Shown here: in pieces, positions 6,391 to 12,521 of the stretch
How positions within the stretch are numbered: the first letter of the stretch is position 1
Layout of the letters: the number at the start of each line of letters is the position of its first letter
From: an uncultured Clostridia bacterium
GTDB lineage: Bacteria > Bacillota_A > Clostridia > Christensenellales > Aristaeellaceae
Direction of reading: 5' to 3'
Assembly (NCBI GenBank): GCA_947166205.1
Contig: CAMVDI010000037.1
Location: forward strand, 1 to 12,521
Length of the DNA: 12,521 nucleotides
Position numbers and translations under genes: made by a program
The notes under the pieces: generated by a model
What the model saw: only the letters and a program-made list of their open reading frames with translations
What the model was told of the DNA's origin: nothing
Database searches by the model: none

Positions 6391-6918
6391 ATGAGTGAAG
6401 CGATGAAGATGGAAGAATCCGCCTTCTTCCTGGTTCCCGAAGAGGATCCGGCGGAGGATGCCTCCCTTTCCCGGGCGAGGATGTTTCTGGAGCGCTGCCT
6501 GTATCTCGACCGGCGGATCGGCCGGAAGATGGCGGAGCGGGATCGTATGATGGCCCTGGCCGCCCGGGAAAAGGGTTCCCTGGAGGCGCTCCCTTCCGAT
6601 CCCTCCGTGCTGATGGATTCCCGTTCCGTGGCCGCCTTCCGCTGCCGGAATCTGGAGCATGAGATTGACCGGGATACCGATCATCTCTGCAATGTCCGGG
6701 GCGAGGTGGAGTCCGTCCTTTCCGAGCTGGAGGATCCGAGGCTTTCCTCCCTGCTGGAGATGCGCTATCTCCGCGGGCGCAGCGTAGCGGAGGTCGCCCG
6801 CAGCAGCGGATACTGCCGCCGGCATACGAACCGCCTCCTCCGGGAGGGTCTCCTCCGGGTGGATCGGATTCTCCGGGATTCCCGCCCCATGCAGGGGTAT
6901 GTTTCCTCTCTGGAATAA
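6391..6918 (+). CDS. DUF1492/ArpU-like protein with sigma-70 region 4-type HTH
   Basis: The product has 175 residues. Residues about 26-62 and 83-113 are charged helices likely to form coiled coils (ERCLYLDRRIGRKMAERDRM; NLEHEIDRDTDHLCNVRGEV). Residues 115-162 (DPRLSSLLEMRYLRGRSVAE, then VARSSGYCRRHTNRLLREG) match the sigma region 4-like helix-turn-helix of the DUF1492/ArpU/RinA-like family, usually found in prophages of Firmicutes as transcriptional activators of late genes. ATG 6391 is chosen because AAAGGAG lies 8 nt upstream; an in-frame codon at 6352 lacks a ribosome site. It is divergent from the repressor-peptidase operon under a consensus promoter with an operator. No phage structural or packaging gene follows; the next gene is a convergent envelope gene. 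Target promoters are unknown. Confidence 0.82.
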   Translation: MSEAMKMEESAFFLVPEEDPAEDASLSRARMFLERCLYLDRRIGRKMAERDRMMALAAREKGSLEALPSDPSVLMDSRSVAAFRCRNLEHEIDRDTDHLCNVRGEVESVLSELEDPRLSSLLEMRYLRGRSVAEVARSSGYCRRHTNRLLREGLLRVDRILRDSRPMQGYVSSLE

Positions 6919-6989
6919 GAAGACGGCGCGTTCCTTCCGGTTCCTTTCCGTCCGGGGGCCGCTTTCCGCTTCCGGAAAGGGGTCAGGCC

Positions 6990-7913
6990 TTATCCGAAGC
7001 TTTCCTCGCACAGGCCGGTGTTCATCTCGAAGTACCCGCTCCAGCAAAGGACCCCCGCGATGGATTCCACCTGTTCTCCCTCGAAATAGAAGTAGACCCT
7101 TCTGGCCCCGGTGTTCTCGCACAGGGTGTTCACCATGCTGTAGCACAGGAGCGTCTCCCGCTCCCCGCCCCAGCTCTGGATCTCCGCCCGGAAGCTTTCG
7201 CTCAGGTTGACAAGAATGACGTCTCCCTCCAGCGCGATGCCGAGGATGTCTTCCTCCCCGATTCCCTCCGGCATCGGGGAGACGATTCCCTCCCCCCTCG
7301 CCCGGGCTCCGGGGCCGTCGAACAGCGCCGCCAGCTGGGTTCGCGGCCTGTCCGCCGTTTCCCGGTCGATGCTCTTTTCCGTGGGAACCAGCCTGCCCCC
7401 GCGGGCATAATAGACCGTCGCCCGTCCCATGAGGAAGGGCTCAAACAGTTCCCGGCGGAAGAGCCCGCCCAGCACCTGGACGGAACCGAATTTTCCGCTG
7501 GTGACGAGGGTCAGCGGGCTGTCGCCGATGCGGATCGCGACCCCGGTCACCCCGGGGATGAAGGTGGTCAGGCTGTAGCAGATCGCCGCCGTCATGCACG
7601 CGGTGTCCACCCCTGCCCGTTCCCATTCCCGGTCCGTCCCCTCCCGGAAGCTGAGGGTGATCATTCTGCCCCCGTCCGTCAGGTCGTTGGAAAGCGGTTC
7701 ATGAATCAGCATTCCGGGCAGATCCGGCATCTCCGGGATCCCCGTCAGGTACATGGCCCCGTGGCTCAGGTTTTCAAGGATGGTTTCCGTCATCTGCTGG
7801 GGCGTCTGGCCGGGAAAGGTCAGCGTCCGGTTTTCACAGGAGATTCCCTGCCCGTTCTCCAGGGGGTAATACAGCGTCATATAGGAAGTCAGCGGCGTGT
7901 CCGACGCGTTCTG
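6990..7913 (-). CDS. C-terminal part of frameshifted double-GerMN lipoprotein
   Basis: About 307 residues are read in a frame different from the N-terminal part at 7834-8511. The coding signal starts at QNASDTPLTSYMTLYYPLE, near 7913; the frame stays open up to 7991, but residues upstream look non-coding. Two features point to a GerMN-type domain: PQQMTETILENL, and VDTACMTAAICYSLTTFIPG followed by VTGVAIRIGD. A last part carries DVILVNLSESFRAEIQSWGG and RRVYFYFEGEQVESIAGV, which repeats the same pattern. GerMN domains occur in GerM of spore formers and in actinobacterial LpqB. No ribosome site precedes an internal start, so this part is probably not made alone unless frameshifting occurs. It is convergent with the gene ending at 6918; a weak hairpin (CTTTCCG-CTTC-CGGAAAG, 6962-6979) without a T-run lies between them. 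Confidence 0.75.
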   Translation of the reverse strand, partial: QNASDTPLTSYMTLYYPLENGQGISCENRTLTFPGQTPQQMTETILENLSHGAMYLTGIPEMPDLPGMLIHEPLSNDLTDGGRMITLSFREGTDREWERAGVDTACMTAAICYSLTTFIPGVTGVAIRIGDSPLTLVTSGKFGSVQVLGGLFRRELFEPFLMGRATVYYARGGRLVPTEKSIDRETADRPRTQLAALFDGPGARARGEGIVSPMPEGIGEEDILGIALEGDVILVNLSESFRAEIQSWGGERETLLCYSMVNTLCENTGARRVYFYFEGEQVESIAGVLCWSGYFEMNTGLCEESFG

Positions 7914-8511
7914 CCCAGAGCACGGGGATGTTCTCCCCCGGATGGCTGATGACGCTGCCCATGGCCAGGCTGCCGGTGGTATCCAGGCCAACGCTCCGGT
8001 CCGCCACCAGGACGTTCACGCACCGGACGGAATCGATTTCGCACAGGGTGGAGGCCAGCGCCAGGCTCAGCGTATAGAAATCCCGGTAGCTCAGGCTCAG
8101 CGCCGGGGATCCCAGGTTCACGGTGACGATCCCGCCGCTGTACTCCACCGGGTATTCCCCGAACAGGGTCAGCTCCGTTCCCTTCCCCAGGGAGTCCGCC
8201 TGGCTGTTTCCCGAAAAGCTGAGCAGCTCCCGGACGGTTTCCTCCATCCGCTCCTCCAGCAGCGCGCCGGGGATGGCGGGGATATGCTGGGGGACGAGGC
8301 TCAGCCCGTTCTTCCCGGGAAGATACAGGGTCCAGATGCCCTCCTCCCCGCCGATCCGGTCCCGCTCCGGGGCTTCCCAGGGCTGGGCGGCCGGGGGCAG
8401 GGTGGGCAGGCTCTCCTGCTTTTCCTCCACCGGGTCGGACACGCATCCCGTCAGGCATCCCAGGCCAAGAATCATGGCGCAGCCCAGGCTGATGATCTTC
8501 CGCTTGCTCAC
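7834..8511 (-). CDS. N-terminal part of GerMN-domain lipoprotein (frameshift near 7911-7917)
   Basis: GTG 8511 starts a lipoprotein: MSKRKIISLGCAMILGLG then the lipobox LTGC (Cys23), followed by a Pro/Glu-rich linker. Residues about 58-190 form a GerMN domain (WTLYLPGKNGL; MEETVRELLSF; GGIVTVNLGSPALSLSYRDF; TLCEIDSVRCVNVLVADRSV). Coding character ends at ENIPVLW (Trp199, 7915-7917). The as-read frame then runs 25 further residues without GC-ending codon bias to TGA 7834. Dropping one G from the TGGGC run would join it to QNASDTPLTSY of the downstream frame, restoring a protein of about 506 residues. AAGGAGG lies 7 nt before GTG, and GTG overlaps the kinase stop as GTGA, so translation is coupled to the kinase. 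It is likely anchored on the outer face of the membrane. Confidence 0.8.
   Translation of the reverse strand: MSKRKIISLGCAMILGLGCLTGCVSDPVEEKQESLPTLPPAAQPWEAPERDRIGGEEGIWTLYLPGKNGLSLVPQHIPAIPGALLEERMEETVRELLSFSGNSQADSLGKGTELTLFGEYPVEYSGGIVTVNLGSPALSLSYRDFYTLSLALASTLCEIDSVRCVNVLVADRSVGLDTTGSLAMGSVISHPGENIPVLWAERVGHAADFLYDAVLPPGERAGNLL
7911..7917 (-). other. Probable frameshift site in the GerMN lipoprotein gene
   Basis: The minus-strand sequence TGGGCAG switches coding character from the frame TGG-GCA to GGG-CAG, a +1 shift. Removing one G gives ..V-L-W-Q-N-A-S-D.. and one continuous protein. A short G run is a typical place for a mutation or sequencing error; no known slippery motif or stop codon suggests programmed frameshifting. 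Confidence 0.7.
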
Positions 8512-9995
8512 GGCTCCGCCTCCTTCCCGTTTTTCGGCAGCGTCACGATAAAGCGGCTGCCCTCGCCCGGTTTGCTCTCGACGGTGATGGTTCCGCCGTG
8601 CATGGCGACCAGCTGGCGCACGATGCTCAGCCCCAGCCCCGTTCCGCCGGTCTCCCGGCTTCTGGCTTTGTCCACCCGGTAGAACCGGTCGAAGATATGC
8701 TCCTGATCCTCCGCGGGGATGCCGATGCCGTTGTCCGCCACCTGCCAGATCAGCCGGTCTCCGTTCTCCTCCAGGGAAACGCGGATCCGGCCCCCGTCCT
8801 GGGTATACTTCATGCCGTTGTCGATCAGATTGTAAAGCACCTGGTTCAGCTTGGTCCGGTCTCCCAGCATCTTCAGCCCCGGCGCGACCTGGCTTTCCAG
8901 GCGCTGGTTCCGCTTCTCCGCCGCCGGCGTCAGAAGCCGGATGGTTCCCTCCGTCAGCTCGCTCAGGTCGATCTCCTCTTTCTTCAGAAGATCGTGCTCG
9001 TGATCCATCTTCGTCAGGGTCAGCAGGTCCGTGATGATCCCCGTCAGCCGGTCAATTTCGTGATTCATGTCCTCCATGAACTCCTGGCGGACGTCTCCGG
9101 GCATATCCGGCTGATAGATCATGGTTTCCAGCATGATCTTCATGGTCGCCAGCGGCGTCTTCAGCTCATGGCTGGCGTTGGAGACGAACTGGTTTCTGGA
9201 CTGATCCAGGTTCTCCAGCTGGGCCGCCATGGTGTTGTAGTTTTCCGCCAGCTGCCGCAGCTCGCCGCTGCCCCTCTCCGGAACGCGGACGCTCAGGTCG
9301 CCCTTTCCCATCTTCCGCATGGTCCGGCTCAGGTTCACGATGGGCTTGGTCAGCACCCGGCTCAGGATCAGCGCCAGCACGAAGGCCGCCAAAGCGATCA
9401 TCAGAAAGATCCCGTTCAGCTGGTTCCGAACGGCGCCGAGGGAGTCCATCATCCCCTGGATCCGGCTCACATAGATCAGCACCCCGTTCCGGCCCCTGGA
9501 TCCTGTCAGCTCGTGGGCCCCGTAGGCCAGGTATTCCGCCTCCGGTTCCCCGGTCATCCGGGCCACCTGCTCCCGCCCCGGGTGGTGCATGCCGTAGGCT
9601 TCCGACTCGCCCATGACCAGAACCTTCACCAGCTCCGGGATCCCGATCCGTCTGCCGCACAGGGCGTTCATGCTGTCAAACTGCACTTTTCCGTCCAGAT
9701 CCGTGACCAGGAGCCTGCCTTCCAGCCCGTCCGCGGATTCCCGCAGACGGTTGTTCAATGTGGCGGAATCTCCTTCCTCCAGCATCCGTCCGAAGGAGGC
9801 CGCCAGGTTTTCCGTGGTCTGCCGGTCCTCCCGGGTGCGCTGCTCCGCAAGATATCTGCCCACCAGGCCGTTCAGGTTCGTCGCCGCCACGAGGAAGGAT
9901 ATTCCCACAACGATAAAAAAGGCCAGCAGGATTTTGACCCTGATGCTGGCCCAGAAAGGTACTTTCTCAGTCCTGATCCGTGAAATAGTAACCAA
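8508..9995 (-). CDS. Membrane sensor histidine kinase (WalK/PhoR-like, no PAS domain)
   Basis: The product has 495 residues. TM1 covers about 20-38 (VKILLAFFIVVGISFLVAA), an extracytoplasmic sensor of about 155 residues follows, and TM2 covers about 194-212. A HAMP domain runs 213-265. The H-box NASHELKTP has the phosphorylated His276; the N-box NLIDNG lies at 389-394, the G1 box DNGIGI at 421-426 and the G2 box GTGLGL at 451-456. It is expected to autophosphorylate and pass phosphate to the response regulator encoded just upstream. The annotated start is TTG 9995, overlapping the regulator's end by 29 bp; no in-frame ATG precedes TM1 and the only purine-rich site (GGGGGG) touches the TTG, so the exact start is uncertain. 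It is the middle gene of the regulator-kinase-GerMN operon. Unlike B. subtilis WalK, no PAS domain follows HAMP. Confidence 0.93.
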   Translation of the reverse strand: MVTISRIRTEKVPFWASIRVKILLAFFIVVGISFLVAATNLNGLVGRYLAEQRTREDRQTTENLAASFGRMLEEGDSATLNNRLRESADGLEGRLLVTDLDGKVQFDSMNALCGRRIGIPELVKVLVMGESEAYGMHHPGREQVARMTGEPEAEYLAYGAHELTGSRGRNGVLIYVSRIQGMMDSLGAVRNQLNGIFLMIALAAFVLALILSRVLTKPIVNLSRTMRKMGKGDLSVRVPERGSGELRQLAENYNTMAAQLENLDQSRNQFVSNASHELKTPLATMKIMLETMIYQPDMPGDVRQEFMEDMNHEIDRLTGIITDLLTLTKMDHEHDLLKKEEIDLSELTEGTIRLLTPAAEKRNQRLESQVAPGLKMLGDRTKLNQVLYNLIDNGMKYTQDGGRIRVSLEENGDRLIWQVADNGIGIPAEDQEHIFDRFYRVDKARSRETGGTGLGLSIVRQLVAMHGGTITVESKPGEGSRFIVTLPKNGKEAEP

Positions 9996-10659
9996 CCCCC
10001 CACTTGGTGAAGATGAACTCCGGTTTGGTCGTATCCCGTTCGATCTTCTCCCTCAGGCGTCGGATATGTACGTCCACCGTCCGGGCATCCCCGGCATAAT
10101 CGTATTTCCAGACGGTCTCCAGCATCTGCTCCCGGCTGAACACCGTTCCCCTGTTGGTCACAAAGAGCTGCAGCAGATCAAATTCCTTCGCCGTCAGCTT
10201 GATGTCCTTCCCGCCCAGGACCACGCTGCGCTTGACCAGGTTCACATCCATATCGTGCACCCGGATCACCCGCTGCTCCTGCTGCTGGGTTCCGGCAGCG
10301 ACCCGGCGGAAGATCGTCTTGATCCGGGCCTTCACCTCCAGGATGTTGAAGGGTTTGGTCATATAATCGTCCGCGCCGTATTCCAGCCCCAGGATCTTGT
10401 CCATGTCCTCGCCCTTGGCGGTCAGCATGATGATGGGGATGTCGCTGGTTTCCCGGATGCGCTGGCAGACCTCAATCCCGTCCTTCTTCGGCAGCATGAC
10501 GTCCAGCAGGATCAGATCGTACGCGCTGTCTTCAAACTTCTTCAGCGCCTCCTCTCCGTCCATGGCGCTGTCCGTCTCGTAGCCTTCCTGCTCCAGGGTA
10601 TACTTCAGCCCTTTCAGGATCAAAGGCTCATCGTCCACCAGCAAGATGCGTTTCGCCAC
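9967..10659 (-). CDS. OmpR/PhoB-family response regulator (WalR/PhoP-like)
   Basis: The product has 230 residues. The receiver domain starts RILLVDDEP (acidic Asp9, Asp10), with phosphoacceptor Asp53 in LLDVMLPKKDG, Thr80 in IIMLTAK and Lys102 in MTKPF. Residues about 125-228 are a winged-helix DNA-binding domain: LTAKEFDLLQLFVTNRG, the recognition helix region RTVDVHIRRLREKIE, and the wing WGVGYYF. The sequence around TVWKYDYAGDARTVDVHIRR strongly resembles WalR. GTG 10659 (protein starting MAKRILLVDDEP) is preferred over GTG 10668, because GAAAGGG is 8 nt from the former but nearly touches the latter. It is the first gene of the operon with the kinase and the GerMN lipoprotein. Walk-type systems govern cell-wall metabolism, but orthology is inferred from similarity only. 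Confidence 0.93.
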   Translation of the reverse strand: MAKRILLVDDEPLILKGLKYTLEQEGYETDSAMDGEEALKKFEDSAYDLILLDVMLPKKDGIEVCQRIRETSDIPIIMLTAKGEDMDKILGLEYGADDYMTKPFNILEVKARIKTIFRRVAAGTQQQEQRVIRVHDMDVNLVKRSVVLGGKDIKLTAKEFDLLQLFVTNRGTVFSREQMLETVWKYDYAGDARTVDVHIRRLREKIERDTTKPEFIFTKWGVGYYFTDQD

Positions 10660-10692
10660 GCTTAACACCCTTTCGTAACCAATTCTTTTTGA

Positions 10693-10721
10693 ATTTTAGA
10701 CCATTTTGTCCGAAATTGCAA
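10693..10721 (-). promoter_or_regulatory. Promoter of the response regulator-kinase-GerMN operon
   Basis: On the minus strand, TTGCAA (10721-10716) and TAAAAT (10698-10693) are separated by 17 bp. The direct repeat ACAAAATG occurs at 10730-10723 and 10709-10702, 21 bp apart, flanking the -35 box, and a WalR-type half-site TGTAAC lies at 10734-10729. This suggests autoregulation. A TATAAT at 10750-10745 is an alternative -10 but lacks a good -35. Confidence 0.6.
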
Positions 10722-10798
10722 GCATTTTGTTACATTTTTCTTAAATTATACTGGAATTCCGGTCTCCCGGAAGTCTGTTTCCGTCGATCCCAGGGCTG

Positions 10799-10832
10799 AA
10801 AAAGGCCCCTTTCTCCCGGGGGAGAAAGGGGC
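10799..10832 (-). terminator. Intrinsic terminator after the DUF3048 gene
   Basis: GCCCCTTTCTCCC (10805-10817) and GGGAGAAAGGGGC (10820-10832) form a perfect 13-bp stem. Read on the minus strand it is followed by CTTTTTC, a T-run. It separates the DUF3048 gene from the downstream regulator operon. Confidence 0.9.
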
Positions 10833-10872
10833 GGATGCGGATCCGCTGAAGATTCCTTCGCGGCTGAAATTC

Positions 10873-12057
10873 TTATTCGTAGCTGACGGAGCGATGCTCG
10901 AATTCATAGTCCATCACGACGATCAGGGTGCGGCCGCGCTGCAGGGCGATCTCCTCGCCTTCATCGTCATAGAACACGGTCCGGTCATCCATGGTCTTCC
11001 GCTGCCAGACGCCGGAGATGTGCTTGCCGCACATGAAGTAGTCCGCGTTGCCGGTTCCCAGCACGGTGGGATCCGGAGCGTCCGTCCGCTTCCACTCCAT
11101 CTTGGTGAACTGGATGATGATGTTGTTGAAGGGGATCGGGTTCTGTCCGTTGGGGCTGAACCGGAAGGAGGAATACTCGTTCCATTTGCCGCTGAACGGA
11201 TCGATCATGTAGCGGTAGTAGACCTCGTCGTCCTCATCCCACTCCAGGAAGCTGTTGTACATGGCCAGGTTGCCGGTCGCCCAGTTGATGTAGATGGTCT
11301 CGGCGTCATCCCCGTCCGGGGTCTTGTCGGTGAAGAGCCAGGTATGATTCTTCGCCTCGAAGTCCGGCGGGATCAGGGAGGACATGCCCGCCAGGTTGGC
11401 GGAGATGTGATGGGGCTTGGACAGCTGCGTCCTCTGATAGGAATCGTAGTACTGCTTCCAGGGCTTGCTGGAGCCTACGGTGCCGGAGAAGAGGAGCAGG
11501 CCGTTGGCCTTCTGGGTGGCGCCGGTCTGTTTGAAAACTTCTTCCACGTTGGTGGCGGTGTAGGTCTGCTGGCCGTAGAAGGCGAAGCCGCAGTCCCACT
11601 CCTCACGGAGCCAGGCATGGAACAGACGGGCGGAACGCACGGGGCCCACCTCGTCCGGAATGATGTCCGAGAAGAGGAAGGTCAGACGGGTGTGGCCGTC
11701 CTTGTACAGGGGGGTTTCATAGATCACGTCGGAGTATTCCACGCCCCAGGGCGCCCGGTTGTAGGTGACCTTTCCGTCTTCGCCGTAGCCGATGCCGCCG
11801 TCAGAGTTGTCGATCTGAACCATGATGGGCATGTACCGGCCGGTCACCGCCTGCCCCACGAAACCTTCACTGTAGTACTTCGCGGCCACTTCATCCAGAT
11901 AGCGTCCCGTCACGGGGGAAACCATGGGTTCCGGGTCGTTCGGCTCCGCTTCGTTGATCACAATGCCGCGGTTCTCTCCCCCGTCCAGCGGAACTTCCGC
12001 CAGCGCTGCGGAGCAGAGCAGCACCGCGCACAGCAGCATGCACAGAAACTTTTTCAT
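10873..12057 (-). CDS. Secreted DUF3048 (YerB-like) protein
   Basis: The product has 394 residues. It starts with a signal peptide (MKKFLCMLLCAVLLCSAALA, likely cut before EVPLDGG); no lipobox is seen, unlike B. subtilis YerB. Residues about 55-190 form the DUF3048 N-terminal domain, including MPIMVQIDNSDG, YETPLYKDGHTRLTFLF and the hallmark DEVGPVRSARLFH. Residues about 270-385 form the C-terminal domain, with DPFSGKWNEYSSFRFSPNGQ and the closing GRTLIVVMDYEFEH. The biochemical role of the family is not known; export points to the cell envelope. ATG 12057 is chosen because GGAGG lies 8 nt before it and the signal peptide begins there. The gene is monocistronic, with a strong promoter holding a WalR-type box upstream and an intrinsic terminator downstream, which suggests control by the adjacent WalR-like regulator. 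Confidence 0.92.
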   Translation of the reverse strand: MKKFLCMLLCAVLLCSAALAEVPLDGGENRGIVINEAEPNDPEPMVSPVTGRYLDEVAAKYYSEGFVGQAVTGRYMPIMVQIDNSDGGIGYGEDGKVTYNRAPWGVEYSDVIYETPLYKDGHTRLTFLFSDIIPDEVGPVRSARLFHAWLREEWDCGFAFYGQQTYTATNVEEVFKQTGATQKANGLLLFSGTVGSSKPWKQYYDSYQRTQLSKPHHISANLAGMSSLIPPDFEAKNHTWLFTDKTPDGDDAETIYINWATGNLAMYNSFLEWDEDDEVYYRYMIDPFSGKWNEYSSFRFSPNGQNPIPFNNIIIQFTKMEWKRTDAPDPTVLGTGNADYFMCGKHISGVWQRKTMDDRTVFYDDEGEEIALQRGRTLIVVMDYEFEHRSVSYE

Positions 12058-12106
12058 GAATGCTTCCTCCAAACCCTTGTATTTCTGTTCAGGAAAACCG
12101 GGGAAG

Positions 12107-12135
12107 ATTTTACAATTATTTTACATTTTTGTCAA
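12107..12135 (-). promoter_or_regulatory. Promoter of the DUF3048 gene
   Basis: On the minus strand, a perfect TTGACA (12135-12130) and TAAAAT (12112-12107) are separated by 17 bp. The predicted start is near 12100, leaving a leader of about 43 nt before ATG 12057. Confidence 0.8.
12109..12125 (-). promoter_or_regulatory. WalR-type box in the DUF3048 promoter
   Basis: TGTAAA-ATAAT-TGTAAA on the minus strand exactly fits the published WalR consensus TGTWAH-N5-TGTWAH. It fills the spacer and overlaps the -10 box, a position more typical of repression than activation. Binding by the WalR-like protein at 9967-10659 is inferred. Confidence 0.55.
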
Positions 12136-12287
12136 CGGAATATCTGAAGTTTTTCACGGCGGCAGGCAGGCCGTTTTCTGCGCGCCGCTCCGGGGGTTCC
12201 CGCGGGAGGCCCCTTCCGAAGGGCAGCGCCGCCCGTTCGTGAAAACAGAAGTCACCGAAGGAACAGAACCGAAGGAAGGATCCCGGA

Positions 12288-12521
12288 ATGAAAGGCACTG
12301 GAATGAAAGACGCTGAAACAACAGCCGGTGAAACCGCCGGGACGGGTTTCCTGTCCCGGCTGGACGGTCATATTTCCCTGAGTCAGGAGCTGAATCTTCC
12401 CTCCGCCGAGGGCGAGGCGGCCGGCCGGGCGTGCGCGGGAAAACTTTCCGCGGGCCGGCGTCCCCGGGATACCGCGGAAATGCCGGAGGAGGCGCTGGCC
12501 CGGGCCGTGATCGAACAGGCG
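12288..12521 (+). CDS. Hypothetical protein, N-terminal fragment (runs off the window)
   Basis: ATG 12288 is preceded by AAGGAAGGA about 7 nt upstream, and the frame stays open for 78 codons to the window edge with mostly GC-ending codons after about codon 14. The protein starts MKGTGMKDAETTAGE and continues FLSRLDGHISLSQELNLPSA, then an Ala/Arg/Glu-rich segment ending LARAVIEQA. No signal peptide or membrane helix is seen, so it is probably cytoplasmic. A second ATG at 12303 is an alternative start. I do not recognise the family from this fragment. It is transcribed away from the DUF3048 gene; no convincing promoter was found in the 150 bp between them. Confidence 0.6.
   Translation, partial: MKGTGMKDAETTAGETAGTGFLSRLDGHISLSQELNLPSAEGEAAGRACAGKLSAGRRPRDTAEMPEEALARAVIEQA

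Noticed and set aside
6962..6979. Hairpin CTTTCCG-CTTC-CGGAAAG between the convergent genes as a terminator
   Set aside because: Only a 7-bp stem and no T-run on either strand; mentioned only as a weak candidate.
6268..7146. 292-codon minus-strand frame across the DUF1492-like gene and the convergent gene end
   Set aside because: It spans a strong plus-strand promoter and two genes in other frames, and has no ribosome site or domain.
7911..7917. Programmed ribosomal frameshift
   Set aside because: No known slippery heptamer, stop codon or obvious stimulatory structure; mutation or sequencing error is simpler.
8598..9983. 461-codon plus-strand frame opposite the kinase
   Set aside because: Antisense shadow of an unmistakable histidine kinase; no ribosome site.
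10894..12147. 417-codon plus-strand frame opposite the DUF3048 gene
   Set aside because: Antisense shadow; translation is Val/Gly/His-rich and has no recognisable start signal.
12157..12176. Possible terminator ACGGC..GCCGT followed by TTTT
   Set aside because: A 5-bp stem with a 9-nt loop is too weak, and no gene ends nearby on the plus strand.
1..12521. CRISPR arrays, tRNA/rRNA genes, transposases, integrases, att sites
   Set aside because: No regularly spaced repeats, RNA gene signatures or recombinase motifs were seen on either strand.

Overview
The window looks like a chromosomal stretch from a GC-rich, Gram-positive-type member of the Bacillota (Clostridia-like). The basis is a WalR-like response regulator and kinase, a GerMN-domain lipoprotein, a DUF3048 (YerB-type) secreted protein, a UMF1/Atg22-type MFS carrier, strong AGGAGG-type ribosome sites and TTGACA/TATAAT promoters. 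Genus cannot be set from the sequence alone. Most genes use GC-ending codons, which creates many long but meaningless antisense frames. No rRNA, tRNA, CRISPR array, transposase or integrase was seen.

Layout. 1-1628 (-): 5' part of a large secreted protein with copper-amine-oxidase-like stalk repeats and TPR-like helices. 1642-1749 (-): a short remnant that reads like the C-terminal end of an Xre-type HTH protein, cut off at the stop codon of the next gene. 1748-3016 (-): MFS transporter. 3277-4848 (+): sodium:solute symporter, transcribed divergently from the MFS gene and closed by a bidirectional terminator. 4929-6150 (-): an ImmA-like metallopeptidase and an Xre repressor in overlapping order, divergent from 6391-6918 (+), a DUF1492/ArpU-like sigma-region-4 protein of phage type. 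6990-10659 (-): response regulator, histidine kinase and double-GerMN lipoprotein as a tightly overlapping operon; the lipoprotein gene carries an apparent one-base frameshift. 10873-12057 (-): DUF3048 protein with its own strong promoter. 12288-end (+): 5' end of an unrecognised gene.

How the parts may work together. The segment 4929-6918 resembles the control region of a prophage or ICE (ImmR/ImmA logic) detached from any visible mobile element. Two nearly identical 13-bp palindromes sit just downstream of the two divergent -10 boxes, so one repressor could shut both promoters, with the peptidase relieving repression. The response regulator-kinase-GerMN operon has the same gene order as actinobacterial mtrA-mtrB-lpqB, so the lipoprotein may act on the kinase. 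The neighbouring DUF3048 promoter contains a perfect match to the WalR box (TGTWAH-N5-TGTWAH), linking that gene to the regulator next door. These functional links are inferences from sequence and gene order.
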